Assembly (NCBI GenBank): GCA_041483675.1
Contig: JBGPGE010000013.1
Coordinates: forward strand, 1 to 64,000
Length of the DNA: 64,000 nt
Source: 2-12-FULL-60-19 sp041483675
Lineage (GTDB): Bacteria > Desulfobacterota > Binatia > UBA9968
Reading direction: 5' to 3'
Positions 1 to 9,005 of the stretch are shown here, in pieces. Position 1 is the stretch's first letter. Each line of letters starts with the position of its first letter. The translations under genes were made by a program, and so were the position numbers. The notes beneath the pieces were generated by a model, which saw only the letters and a list, made by a program, of their open reading frames with translations, made no database searches and was not told where the DNA came from.

Positions 1-1482
1 CTGCTTCTTGAGTTTTCCCTGCGAGCTGGCGGCGGTTTTGATGGTCTCTTTGTAAGGGACCTTAGGCGCTTTTAACTCTACCTCCGCTCCATATTTTCGC
101 CGTAGTTTCTCAACCATGACTTCAATATGGATCTGTCCCATGCCGGAGAGGATAAACTCCCTCGTCTGCGTGTCGCGATGCATGTCGATCGTAGGGTCCT
201 CTTCCATCAATTTGTGCAACCCTTGTGACAGTTTTTCTTCGTCGGCTTTGGTCTTCGGCTCGAGGGCGAAGGAAATGAGATGCGTGAAGTGGTTGAGCCC
301 GTCGAATTGAACCGGCGCTCTCTCGTCGCACAAGGTGTCGCCGGAGGAAACGTCTTTTAGTTTGGCCGCCGCGATGATCTCGCCCGCGACCGCTTCGTGC
401 ACGCTCTCCTGTTTCTTCCCTTCGAGCCGGAACAGGTGGCCGATTTTTTCCTTGAGCTGCTTGTTCGGATTGTACAACGTCATGTCCGGAGCGATCTTTC
501 CGGAGACGATGCGCATGATCGAGAGCTTTCCGGCGAACGGATCGATCAGCGTCTTGAAGACGTATGTGGAAACCGGCGCCGCTGGATCGCACGCGCGCGT
601 TTCCGCCTCGCCGGTCACGGGATTCTTGCCCGCGAAGGGGCCTTCTTCCGGCGGCGACGGCAGATAGTCCATGATCGCGTCGAGAAGCTGCGGAATGCCG
701 ATCTGGCGGAACGCGGAGCCGTAGAAGATCGGAAACAGCTTGCGGTTGAGAACCGCCGCCCGAATGCCGCGCTTCAACTCCTCCAACGGCAGCTCCTGCG
801 CTTCGAGATATTTTTCCAAAAGCGCGTCGTCCGTCTCGGCGACGGTCTCCAGCATCTGCACGCGCGCCTCTTGCGCCCGGCCGGCAAGATCCGACGGGAT
901 CTCGGTCTCCTTGAACTTCCCGCTGTCGCCTTCGAAAACAAAAGCTTTCATTGCGACTAAATCGACGACGCCCTTGAAACCTTCCTCCGCGCCGATGGAA
1001 AGCTGGAGCTCGACCCCTTTCGCCTCCAGGCCGGAAAAAATCGCCTCGAGTCCATCGCGCACGTTGGCCTTCTCTCGTTCCATCTTGCCGATGAAGATCA
1101 GCCGGGCGACGTTCTGCTCGTCGGCGCGCGCCCACAGTCTTTCGGTTTCGACTCTGAGGCCGCTGGACGGGCTCAGCAGCAGCACGGAACCGCGAAAGGC
1201 GCGCATGCTGTTCAACGCGTCGGGCAGGAACGTCGCGTATCCGGGCGTGTCGATCAGATAAAAATTAAACTTTTTCCAGGACAGCGAATGGAAAGCGGTG
1301 GAGAGGGAGATACGCCGGTGGACCTCTTCCGGCTCGAAATCGAGAATCGAAGCTCCCTCGCCCACGCGGGCCGGTCTCTGCGCCGCTCCCGCGGCGAACA
1401 GCATCGCTTCTCCCAAAGAGGTTTTTCCAACGCCGCCATGACCCAAGATGCCCACGTTCCGCAGTTTGTCTATCTCGATCAT
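1..1482 (-). CDS. Elongation factor G-like GTPase, C-terminal part beyond the window
   Basis: The frame is open from the ATG at 1482 to the window edge (494 codons), preceded by a strong GAGGAGG ribosome site. The N-terminus carries a P-loop GHGGVGKTS and a G3 box DTPGY, followed by the EF-G type G' insertion and domain II (VSSGDTLCD near residue 380). The GHGG-type P-loop and the switch I region place it with the EF-G-like (FusA2/EF-G2) proteins rather than the main translocase. The G4 box, normally NKxD, reads GKME (IFIGKMEREK), so two guanine-specificity residues are changed. Role in translation is inferred; true EF-G function is doubtful. It is transcribed away from coaX-valS but on the same strand, with 99 bp between. 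Confidence 0.85.
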   Translation of the reverse strand, partial: MIEIDKLRNVGILGHGGVGKTSLGEAMLFAAGAAQRPARVGEGASILDFEPEEVHRRISLSTAFHSLSWKKFNFYLIDTPGYATFLPDALNSMRAFRGSVLLLSPSSGLRVETERLWARADEQNVARLIFIGKMEREKANVRDGLEAIFSGLEAKGVELQLSIGAEEGFKGVVDLVAMKAFVFEGDSGKFKETEIPSDLAGRAQEARVQMLETVAETDDALLEKYLEAQELPLEELKRGIRAAVLNRKLFPIFYGSAFRQIGIPQLLDAIMDYLPSPPEEGPFAGKNPVTGEAETRACDPAAPVSTYVFKTLIDPFAGKLSIMRIVSGKIAPDMTLYNPNKQLKEKIGHLFRLEGKKQESVHEAVAGEIIAAAKLKDVSSGDTLCDERAPVQFDGLNHFTHLISFALEPKTKADEEKLSQGLHKLMEEDPTIDMHRDTQTREFILSGMGQIHIEVMVEKLRRKYGAEVELKAPKVPYKETIKTAASSQGKLKKQ

Positions 1483-1581
1483 CTAGCGCTCCTCCTCACT
1501 CCATTTTCGATTTTAGATACTTCGACTTAGCTCAGTACAGGTTTTGGATTTTCGATTGAATGCAAAATTCTTCTGAACCGA

Positions 1582-2382
1582 TTACCTGTCTTGCCTCACC
1601 CCCTTCTTGACCTCCTGAGTCGCGTTGCGCTCATAAATGATGCGCAGCCCTTCCAGGGTGAGAAATTCGTCCACTTCGTCGATCGCCGACGACTCCGGCC
1701 CGATGAGCGACGCCAGCCCGCCGGTGGCGACCACTTTCGCGCCTCCCCCCTGTTCTTTCTGCACCCGCCGCACGATGCCGTCCACCAGGCCGACGTAGCC
1801 GTAGAAGATGCCGGCCTGCATCGAATGGACCGTGTTCTTGCCGACCACCTCTTTCGGCTTCACGATTTCCACTCGCGGCAGCTTCGAGGCCCGTTGAAAA
1901 AGCGCCTCCACGGAGATCGTCAACCCCGGCGCGATCGCGCCGCCGACGTATTCGCCTTTTTTTGAAATAAAGTCGAACGTGGTAGCGGTGCCGAAATCGA
2001 CGACGATGCAGGCGTCGTGAAATTTTTCATAGGCGGCGACCGCATTGACGATTCGATCGGCCCCGACGTCTTTGGGGTTGTCGTAAAGGATCGGAATGCC
2101 GGTTTTCACGCCGGGTCCGACTATCAGCGGGCTAACGCCGAAAAAGCGCTCGCCCAATTCCTGCGTCATTCGCAGCATCGGCGGCACCACGCAGGAGGCG
2201 ATGATGGAGCGAATCTTGTCGCGCTCGATCCCGCTCGCCGAAACCAGTTGGGCGATCAGCACGCCGTACTCGTCCGCCGTGCGCTCCGGCTGGGTCTGCA
2301 ACCGCCAGTGGGTCACAAGTTTTTTCCCCTGGTAGATCCCCAGGACGATGTTGGTGTTGCCGATGTCGATTGCCAGTAGCAT
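1582..2382 (-). CDS. coaX: Type III pantothenate kinase
   Basis: Phosphorylates pantothenate with ATP, the first step of coenzyme A synthesis in the cytoplasm. The 266-residue protein has the normal family length and shows the ASKHA-fold motifs: DIGNTN at residues 6-11 (phosphate 1), GADRI near 107, DFGTATTFD near 129 and GGAIAPG near 147. It is the last gene of the valS-nadC-birA-coaX run; birA stops only 6 bp upstream, so co-transcription is likely. CoaX is the K+-dependent, CoA-insensitive type, unlike CoaA. Identification is secure. Confidence 0.95.
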   Translation of the reverse strand: MLLAIDIGNTNIVLGIYQGKKLVTHWRLQTQPERTADEYGVLIAQLVSASGIERDKIRSIIASCVVPPMLRMTQELGERFFGVSPLIVGPGVKTGIPILYDNPKDVGADRIVNAVAAYEKFHDACIVVDFGTATTFDFISKKGEYVGGAIAPGLTISVEALFQRASKLPRVEIVKPKEVVGKNTVHSMQAGIFYGYVGLVDGIVRRVQKEQGGGAKVVATGGLASLIGPESSAIDEVDEFLTLEGLRIIYERNATQEVKKGVRQDR

Positions 2383-2388
2383 GTCGTC

Positions 2389-3186
2389 TCACGTCTCGAG
2401 CGGGATCACGTCGCCGGCTAGAATTCTCCGGCGCGAGCCGTCATCGAGCAGCAAAATTAAAGCTCCGTCCTTGTCTATACCCGCGGCCCGGCCGGAAACC
2501 GCCTCGCCGGCCATATCCACCCGCACCCGCTTCCCCTTCAGCGCGAAGAAGCTCTCCCAGCGCTCCGCCAGCCGGCCGAATCCTTGCCGCTCAAGCTCCC
2601 CATAGCACTGGTCCAGGCTCCGAATCAATCGGCAGGCGAAGGCCGTGCGGTCGATCCGCTTCCCGGTGATAATCAAAAGGGATGTCGCGCTGTCCCGCAG
2701 AGTGTCGGGAAGCGCTTCCCGCGACAGGTTGAGATTGACTCCGATTCCCAGGATCACGTAATGGATGCGCTCCGGGTCGCAGGAGGATTCGGTGAGAATG
2801 CCGGCCAGCTTTTTGCCGTTGACCAGGATGTCGTTCGGCCATTTGATTGCGACAGGTTCCGCCAGAAAAAACTGCGCGGTCTCGGCCAGAGCAACCGCGG
2901 CCATCAGCGTAGTCTGCGGCGCGCGCAGCGGATGGAGCTTGGGGCGCAAGATCACCGAGAGGTAAAGATTTAAGCCCGGCGGCGAGAACCAGCTGCGCCC
3001 CATGCGCCCTTTTCCGCGCGTCTGGCGCTCGGCGACCACGATCTCCCCCTCTTCGGCCCCCTCCTGCGCGCGCTTGACGGCAAAGAGATTGGTCGAGTCG
3101 AGTTCAGGAAAGTATTGAACTTTTTTTCCGAGTCGCCCGCCCTGACTCGCCTTGAGGATCACTTCGGGCTCAAGCGGAATCTCCAT
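2389..3186 (-). CDS. birA: Biotin-[acetyl-CoA-carboxylase] ligase, without DNA-binding domain
   Basis: Activates biotin to biotinyl-AMP and attaches it to the biotin carboxyl carrier protein of acetyl-CoA carboxylase. The catalytic loop RGKGRMGRSW near residue 57 and the KWPNDI motif near residue 114 are intact, and a small C-terminal beta domain (last 50 residues) is present. The protein starts almost directly with the catalytic domain (265 residues), so it lacks the winged-helix repressor domain of E. coli BirA and should be a ligase only (group I). It sits between nadC (60 bp) and coaX (6 bp). Confidence 0.93.
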   Translation of the reverse strand: MEIPLEPEVILKASQGGRLGKKVQYFPELDSTNLFAVKRAQEGAEEGEIVVAERQTRGKGRMGRSWFSPPGLNLYLSVILRPKLHPLRAPQTTLMAAVALAETAQFFLAEPVAIKWPNDILVNGKKLAGILTESSCDPERIHYVILGIGVNLNLSREALPDTLRDSATSLLIITGKRIDRTAFACRLIRSLDQCYGELERQGFGRLAERWESFFALKGKRVRVDMAGEAVSGRAAGIDKDGALILLLDDGSRRRILAGDVIPLET

Positions 3187-3246
3187 GGCGGGCTGATCTT
3201 CGTCGCGGGCGACCGGCAGAACCCCTTACCCCTCACGCCTGACGCC

Positions 3247-4104
3247 TCACGTCTCCTTCCGCACCGCCGCGATCTTCATGTTGAAGTCGACCGCGGGCGC
3301 CGAGTGGGTCAACGCTCCGACCGAAATGAAATCGACGCCGGTCGCCGCCACTTCTCTGAGGTTTTCGATCGTGATGCCTCCCGACGCCTCGATCCACGCC
3401 CGTTTGTTCACCAGCCGCACCGCCTCCGCCATCTGCTGCGTATTCATGTTGTCGAGCATGATCACGTCCGCGCCCGCCGCCAACGCCTCGCGCACCTCGT
3501 CCTGGGTCTCGCATTCGACCTCGATCTTCGCCATGAAAGGGGCCTGCGCGCGAATCAGCTTCACCGCGCCGCCGATCGAGCCGGCGGCGGCGATGTGGTT
3601 GTCCTTCACCAACGCCGCGTCGTAGAGGCCGAAGCGGTGATTGGTCCCGCCGCCCATGCGCACCGCGTACTTCTCCAACATCCGAAAACCGGGCGTGGTC
3701 TTGCGCGTGTCGATCAGCTTGCAGGGAAAGTCCTTGATCGCCTCCACGTAGCGCCGCGTCAGCGTCGCCGTGCCGGAGAGTCGCTGCAGAAAATTGAGCG
3801 CCGTGCGCTCGCCCATGAGGAGCGCCCTGGTCGGGCCTTCCGCCTCGGCCACGACCGTGCCGCGCGCGACGGAGTCGCCGTCCCGGCTGAGGCAGCGGAC
3901 GGCAACGCGCGTGTCCAGGACGGCGAAGATCTTCTCGATCAGCACGAGGCCGGCGACCACACCGTCGCGCTTGGCGCGGAACAGCCCTTTCCCGCGCGCC
4001 GCCGCCGCGACGGTGCTGAGCGTCGTGATGTCGCCGAGGCCGATGTCCTCCTCGAGCGCGCTGCGGATCAGTTGTTCGATCCGGGGTGTTACCACGATAT
4101 CCAT
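3247..4104 (-). CDS. nadC: Nicotinate-nucleotide diphosphorylase (carboxylating)
   Basis: Quinolinate phosphoribosyltransferase: converts quinolinate and PRPP to nicotinate mononucleotide, CO2 and PPi in de novo NAD synthesis. The 285-residue length is normal. Active-site signatures are visible: DTRKTTPG near residue 130, the GGGTNHRFGLYDA stretch near 151 and VKDNH near 168, followed by the barrel motif ASGGI near 240. valS ends 2 bp upstream, so translation is probably coupled. No nadA or nadB lies in the window. Confidence 0.96.
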   Translation of the reverse strand: MDIVVTPRIEQLIRSALEEDIGLGDITTLSTVAAAARGKGLFRAKRDGVVAGLVLIEKIFAVLDTRVAVRCLSRDGDSVARGTVVAEAEGPTRALLMGERTALNFLQRLSGTATLTRRYVEAIKDFPCKLIDTRKTTPGFRMLEKYAVRMGGGTNHRFGLYDAALVKDNHIAAAGSIGGAVKLIRAQAPFMAKIEVECETQDEVREALAAGADVIMLDNMNTQQMAEAVRLVNKRAWIEASGGITIENLREVAATGVDFISVGALTHSAPAVDFNMKIAAVRKET

Positions 4105-4106
4105 GA

Positions 4107-6908
4107 CTACGGTTTTTCTCCTATCTGTTCGATCTCGCCGAGCCGGCCGAGGCTCAAGTGGAGCGTGCGGATCTTATCTTGGAATTCTTCGGCCTTTTCT
4201 TTTTCCCGCCGGACGACATTTTCCTTCGCCTTGGCCACAAAGTCGCTGTTGCCGAGCTTTCGCCGCACGCGCGCCAGCTCCTCCTCCGTCCGGCTCAGCT
4301 CTTTTTCCAGCCGCGTCTTTTCCTCGCCGACATTCACCATGTCTCCGAGCGGAACGTAGACCTCGACCTCGCCCACCACCGCCGTGGCCGCGCCTTTGGG
4401 TCGCGCGCCGTCCGTTAAATATTCCACCCGGCTCACGCGCGCCAGGGCGCGGAGATAGCTTTCATGCGAGCGCAGGAAAGCGACCTTGTCGTCCGCGCCG
4501 ACGAGCGTCACCGAAACCTCTTTCGACGGGGCGACGTTCATCTCGGCGCGGAGATTTCTCACCGCCCGCGTCACCTCCATCAACAGATTTATCCGTTCTT
4601 CAACTTCGGGCGCCGCCCACTTCGGCTCCGGCCCGGGATAGGGCTGGAGCATCAGAATCGGCCCGGACTTTCCATTCGCTTCCTCCCGCTTGCCCGCTCC
4701 GAGCTTCTCCCGCAACGCCTGCCAGATCTCTTCGGTCACGAAAGGCATCACCGGATGAAGCAGCCGCAGAATATTTTCTAGCACCTCGGCGAGCACCCGT
4801 TCCGTTCTTAGCCGCTCGTTCTCGTTTCCGCTGTTGAGCGCGAGCTTGCTCATCTCGATGTACCAATCGCAGAACTCATGCCACGTGAACTGGTAGAGAT
4901 GATGGGCGTATTCGTTGAAACGGTACGAATCGATCGCCTCCCGCGCCTTGCCGATGGTCACAGCGAGACGAGAAAGAATCCACTGGTCGGCCGGGTTCAG
5001 TTTCTCTCCGTCTAACCGCTCTCGAAGCTTCTGGGCTTCGATGTTAGCGATAGTCAAATTCATCAGCACGAAACGCGCGGCGTTCCACAGTTTGTTGACG
5101 AAATTCTGGTATCCCTGAATCCGCTCCTCGGCGAGCTTCACATCGCGGCCCATCGCCGCCAGCGCCGCGAGCGTGAAACGAAAGGCGTCGGCGCCGTAGC
5201 GCTCCATGACTGCAAGCGGGTCGATGACGTTGCCCTTGGACTTCGACATCTTCTGCCCTTCCTGGTCGCGGACCAGGGCATGGATGTAAACGTCGCGGAA
5301 CGGTACGTCGCCCATGAACTTGAGCCCCATCATGATCATCCGCGCGACCCAGAAAAAAAGAATATCGAAGCTCGTGACCAGCGCGGAGGTCGGATAAAAG
5401 CTCTTGAGATCGTCCGTCGCCTGAGGCCAGCCGAGGGTCGAGAACGGCCAGAGCGCGGAAGAAAACCAGGTGTCGAGCACGTCGGGGTCCTGGAGAAAGT
5501 CGGCGCCGCCGCAACCGGGACAGCTTTTCGGCGCCTCGCGCCCGACAATCGGCTGCGCGCCCTTGAGAATCAGGTAATCGCCGGTCGCGCTCCGGGAAAT
5601 GTGCTGCTCGTTGCACGCGGCGCAGTACCACGCGGGAATCTGATGGCCCCACCAGATCTGCCGCGAGATGCACCAGTCTTTGATGTTCTCCATCCAGGCG
5701 AAATAGGAATTGGCCCAGCCTTCCGGGACGATCCGGATTCTCCCCTCCCGAACCGCCTCGATGGCGGGCGCCGCGAGCGGTTTGGTCCTGACAAACCATT
5801 GCGGCGTCATGTACGGCTCGATGGGCGTGGAGCAGCGGTAGCACTTCCCGACGGCGTGCCGGTGACGGTCGCGACGTTTCAGCAGTTGGCGCTCTTGTAG
5901 CTCGGCTTCGACCAGCTTCCTCGCCTCGTAGCGCTCCTTGCCGAAGTAGCGCTGCATCCAGACCGGCTCCTGCCCGAACTCCTCGACGAAAGCCTCCGGC
6001 GCGATCCTCGCTTCGGCGTCGAAGATGTTGATCCTCTTGAGATTGTGTTTTTCGCCGATCTCGAAATCGTTGAAGTCGTGCGCGGGAGTAATCTTGAGCG
6101 CGCCGGTGCCGAACTCCCGGTCGACGAACGGATCGGCGATCACCGGAATCCGCCGCCCCACGATCGGCAAGCGAAGCGATTTCCCGATGAACTCGCGCCA
6201 GCGCTCGTCGTCCGGATGGACCGCGACCGCGGTATCCCCGAGCATCGTTTCAGGCCGGGTGGTCGCCACCTCGATGCCCTTCGACGGATCGTCCCACAGC
6301 GGATAGACGATATGCCATAGGCTGCCGTCCACCTCCTCGTGCGTCACTTCGATATCGGCCAGCGCGGTCTTGCACCGGGGGCACCAGTTGATCAGCCGCT
6401 CGGCGCGATAGAGCAGGCCGTCTTCGCAAAGCCGGACAAAGGTCTCGCGCACCGCCTGCGAAAGCCCTTCGTCCATCGTAAAGCGCTCATGGCTCCAGTC
6501 GCACGAGGCGCCGAGGGCTTTGAGCTGGTGGAGGATCGTGCTGCCGGACTGCTTGCGCCAGGCCCATACCCGCTCGATGAACTTCGCCCGCCCCAGCTGC
6601 GCCCGAGTCAATCCCTCTTCGGCGAGCTGCCGCTCGACGACGTTTTGCGTGGCGATGCCCGCGTGGTCGGTCCCCGGCACCCAGAGGACGCGGTAGCCGT
6701 CCATGCGCTTGTAGCGGCAGAGAATGTCCTGAAGCGTATTGTTCAGCGCGTGGCCGATGTGCAGCGAGCCGGTCACGTTCGGCGGCGGGATCACCATCGA
6801 AAAGTAGCGCCCCGCGTGGTTCGCCGGAGCAAACGCCCCGGCCTCCGTCCACCGCCGGTACCACTTCGCTTCGAGATCTTTGTGCGAGTAAGACTTCGGC
6901 AGTTCCAT
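4107..6908 (-). CDS. valS: Valyl-tRNA synthetase
   Basis: Charges tRNA-Val in the cytoplasm. Class I signatures are present: HIGH (LHIGHALNN near residue 48) and KMSKSKGN near 556. The large CP1 editing domain lies between them and includes Cys pairs of zinc-knuckle type (CPRC near 178, CPGCGG near 463). The C-terminus is the long helical coiled-coil arm (LEKELSRTEEELARVRRK) that grips tRNA-Val. At 933 residues it has full family length. It heads, with the small receiver-like gene just upstream (3 bp), the run that ends in coaX. Confidence 0.97.
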   Translation of the reverse strand: MELPKSYSHKDLEAKWYRRWTEAGAFAPANHAGRYFSMVIPPPNVTGSLHIGHALNNTLQDILCRYKRMDGYRVLWVPGTDHAGIATQNVVERQLAEEGLTRAQLGRAKFIERVWAWRKQSGSTILHQLKALGASCDWSHERFTMDEGLSQAVRETFVRLCEDGLLYRAERLINWCPRCKTALADIEVTHEEVDGSLWHIVYPLWDDPSKGIEVATTRPETMLGDTAVAVHPDDERWREFIGKSLRLPIVGRRIPVIADPFVDREFGTGALKITPAHDFNDFEIGEKHNLKRINIFDAEARIAPEAFVEEFGQEPVWMQRYFGKERYEARKLVEAELQERQLLKRRDRHRHAVGKCYRCSTPIEPYMTPQWFVRTKPLAAPAIEAVREGRIRIVPEGWANSYFAWMENIKDWCISRQIWWGHQIPAWYCAACNEQHISRSATGDYLILKGAQPIVGREAPKSCPGCGGADFLQDPDVLDTWFSSALWPFSTLGWPQATDDLKSFYPTSALVTSFDILFFWVARMIMMGLKFMGDVPFRDVYIHALVRDQEGQKMSKSKGNVIDPLAVMERYGADAFRFTLAALAAMGRDVKLAEERIQGYQNFVNKLWNAARFVLMNLTIANIEAQKLRERLDGEKLNPADQWILSRLAVTIGKAREAIDSYRFNEYAHHLYQFTWHEFCDWYIEMSKLALNSGNENERLRTERVLAEVLENILRLLHPVMPFVTEEIWQALREKLGAGKREEANGKSGPILMLQPYPGPEPKWAAPEVEERINLLMEVTRAVRNLRAEMNVAPSKEVSVTLVGADDKVAFLRSHESYLRALARVSRVEYLTDGARPKGAATAVVGEVEVYVPLGDMVNVGEEKTRLEKELSRTEEELARVRRKLGNSDFVAKAKENVVRREKEKAEEFQDKIRTLHLSLGRLGEIEQIGEKP

Positions 6909-6911
6909 GAG

Positions 6912-7442
6912 CTATTTCGATTCTGTCGGAGATTTGTCTTTTCCCATCACCGCCGGCTCCCCGTCGACAATCTCCACGAGATCGATCAGCGGAATCTCGG
7001 ACGGCTCCGAATCGCCGGCCGGTTTTTTGCGGCTCGCTTTGCTCTCCGCGGCTTTGGGCTCCGACGCGGCGCGGGCTTTGCGGCGTGGCGGCGAAGCGCC
7101 GCCGGAGATCAACCGGGCCAGAGCGGTCTGCAACGCGTCCCGCTCGATCGGCTTCGCCACGAGTTCTAGCTTGTCCCGCTTGGGAGGGCGCGCTTCGGCA
7201 TCGTCATCCAGCCATAGAACCGGGACCGGTGTCTGCTGCAACGCCCGCAGCACCTCCGGGGTTAATTGATCGCGGTCGCGCAGCGCGCCGGCGTCGAGAA
7301 CGATCAGGTCGATACCCTGCAACTCGCCGATTGCGGCGGCTGTCGGCGCCGCCTCCACCCGGGCCTCGTGCTCGGGAAAAAGCGCCAGGGCGATCGCCTG
7401 CTGCAGCAGCTTGTGCGGCTCTATGATGAGAACTTTAGCCAT
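6912..7442 (-). CDS. Receiver-domain-like protein with charged tail
   Basis: A 176-residue protein whose first 120 residues follow the CheY fold: MAKVLIIEPHKLLQ at the start, a single central Asp in LIVLDAGAL near residue 51 (the place of the phospho-acceptor) and a C-terminal Lys in VAKPIER near 99. The usual acidic pair after beta-1 is reduced to one Glu, so phosphorylation is uncertain. The last 55 residues are Lys/Ala/Ser/Pro-rich and probably disordered. It directly precedes valS (3 bp). Function is unknown; it may be a degenerate regulator. The match to the fold is moderate. Confidence 0.6.
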   Translation of the reverse strand: MAKVLIIEPHKLLQQAIALALFPEHEARVEAAPTAAAIGELQGIDLIVLDAGALRDRDQLTPEVLRALQQTPVPVLWLDDDAEARPPKRDKLELVAKPIERDALQTALARLISGGASPPRRKARAASEPKAAESKASRKKPAGDSEPSEIPLIDLVEIVDGEPAVMGKDKSPTESK

Positions 7443-7458
7443 AATCGTCGTGGTTATC

Positions 7459-7487
7459 TTGACACGGCGTGATCGTCACGCTAAATA
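7459..7487 (+). promoter_or_regulatory. Sigma-70-type promoter of tRNA-Leu
   Basis: TTGACA at 7459-7464 and TAAATA at 7482-7487 are separated by 17 bp, placing a start about 13 bp before the tRNA at 7507. The match to consensus (6/6 and 4/6 with ideal spacing) is read directly from the sequence; activity is inferred. Confidence 0.65.
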
Positions 7488-7506
7488 GAACCATTCGGCC
7501 TCGGAT

Positions 7507-7593
7507 GCGAAAGTGGCGGAATTGGTAGACGCGCAGGATTCAGGATCCTGTGGGCTAACACCCGTGGGGGTTCAATTCCCCCCTTTCGCACCA
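7507..7593 (+). tRNA. tRNA-Leu (anticodon CAG)
   Basis: Acceptor strand GCGAAAG pairs with CTTTCGC, followed by discriminator A and an encoded CCA (7591-7593). The D-arm holds GGTAGACGC, the anticodon stem CAGGA/TCCTG encloses loop TTCAGGA with anticodon CAG, a long variable arm (TGGGCTAACACCC region) marks a class II tRNA, and the T-arm GGGGGTTCAATTCCCCC is intact. This reads CUG codons, which are common in the GC-rich genes here. Confidence 0.96.
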
Positions 7594-7742
7594 ATCTCCA
7601 TAATCTGAAAGATTTAGCACAGACTGCTCAATTTCTCTAACGATCCGGAGGGCGGATTGGAGTGTTGGAGCATCGGAGTAGCGGAGCGTTGGGTATTAGA
7701 TACGGTAATCCACGACTCCAGCACCCCAGCCTTAGACCAGTG

Positions 7743-8087
7743 ATGAAGACGTGGGCGATTACGGTCCTGATCGCCGCTATCCTGAGCGGCTGCGGGAGAG
7801 AAAAAGAGCCGGCGCCACAAACGGTTGGCCTGGGGGATGCGAAGCGCGGGCGCGCCCTCTACCTCACAAACTGTGCCGCCTGCCACAATAGCGACCCGTC
7901 AAAGGACGGACCGGTCGGCCCGGCGATCAAAGCCTCTTCCCGCGATCTCATCGAGGCGCGGGTCATGCGGGCAGCCTATCCGCCGAACTACAAGCCGAAG
8001 CGCAAGACCACGGTCATGCCGGCGCAGCCCTATCTTGCGTCATCCCTCCCCGACTTGGCCGCGTTCCTGAACCCGGCCGCCAACTAG
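7743..8087 (+). CDS. Mono-haem c-type cytochrome lipoprotein
   Basis: A 114-residue protein. The start at 7743 was chosen because it gives a clean lipoprotein signal: MKTWAITVLIAAILSGC, with lipobox LSGC. The mature part has one haem c motif CAACH (near residue 45) preceded by GRALYLTNC and a possible axial Met in VMPAQP near residue 98. It should be an electron carrier anchored in the periplasmic face of a membrane. It converges with the PuuD-like gene at 8201, a family whose longer members carry a fused cytochrome c domain, so the two may work together; that link is inference. Confidence 0.85.
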   Translation: MKTWAITVLIAAILSGCGREKEPAPQTVGLGDAKRGRALYLTNCAACHNSDPSKDGPVGPAIKASSRDLIEARVMRAAYPPNYKPKRKTTVMPAQPYLASSLPDLAAFLNPAAN

Positions 8088-8200
8088 CAGGTTGCCGACA
8101 ACCTCGGTTTTCTACAAGTCGCACGAGAAACCCGCGAGTAGGGGCACGGCATGCCGTGCCCCTACCAGGTACGTCGAGCGACATAATTGACGCGCAATTG

Positions 8201-8899
8201 TTAAAACAGAACCAGGAAGAGCAGATGAAAGATCGCCGCCAGGATAAATCCCGACCAGAGCGCTCCCGATACGCTGTCCAGCGGCTTCTTGGTGTCGCCC
8301 TGTAAGCCGACGAGCGCGTTGGCCTCGACCGCCGCGATAATCGCTCCGCCAATCACGACAAGGCCGAGCATGGCCCCCGCCGACGCCTGACCGAACAGCG
8401 GCAGATGGCTCGCCGCGCCCATGTAAAACAACATCGGAATCGAGAACACGACGTTGGTTCTCGAGGTCAACGCCGCCCGGCGGCCGCAGTTCGCGGCTTC
8501 CGGCAGCGCCTGACCGCCCTTGGCCGCCTGGGTGGCCGAGGCGATGACGACCTGCTGATTGGGCCAAATCACCAGCCACACGTTGAGAAACATCACCGTT
8601 CCCAGCGTGCTGCCCACCGTGATCGCCCAACCATAGGAAGTGTCGAAGAAGCCGGCCACTCCGGCCTGACCCATCTTATGAAAGTACATAAGAATGCCCG
8701 CGATAAAGGTCACCATCGCGGCCCAGCGGAACCACCAGAGCGCGCGCGGCACCAACTTTTGGATTGCAGCGCTGCGCACCGCCGGGTCGGCCTCGGCGAA
8801 AAACGGCGTCTGCACGAAGTTAAAGTAATAAAGAATGCCAATCCAGGTAATGCCGGCCAGGAAATGAATCCACCGCAATAAGAACAACAACAGTTCCAT
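8201..8899 (-). CDS. Urate-hydroxylase-like (PuuD N-domain) membrane protein
   Basis: A 232-residue polytopic membrane protein with about six hydrophobic segments, starting after a GGAGGGG ribosome site. Segments such as RWIHFLAGITWIG, the MFLNVWLVIWPNQQVVIA stretch near residue 105 and MGAASHLPLF resemble the membrane domain of PuuD-type urate hydroxylases (Urate_ox_N family). The C-terminal cytochrome c domain of PuuD is absent here; a separate cytochrome c lipoprotein is encoded convergently at 7743. No other purine-degradation gene is seen, so the substrate is open. Confidence 0.6.
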   Translation of the reverse strand: MELLLFLLRWIHFLAGITWIGILYYFNFVQTPFFAEADPAVRSAAIQKLVPRALWWFRWAAMVTFIAGILMYFHKMGQAGVAGFFDTSYGWAITVGSTLGTVMFLNVWLVIWPNQQVVIASATQAAKGGQALPEAANCGRRAALTSRTNVVFSIPMLFYMGAASHLPLFGQASAGAMLGLVVIGGAIIAAVEANALVGLQGDTKKPLDSVSGALWSGFILAAIFHLLFLVLF

Positions 8900-9005
8900 A
8901 TTCCCCCCTCCTTACGCCCGCTGCCGCGTGTTTAACCCCGCAGTCAACGTTAAGCATTTATATTCGCGGAGGATTTGTCTTGTCAAGGGGAAAGTTGGGG
9001 AGCGG

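Noticed and set aside
3115..4359. 414-codon open frame on the plus strand
   Set aside because: Antisense to nadC and valS; high Arg/Asp/His content and no domain.
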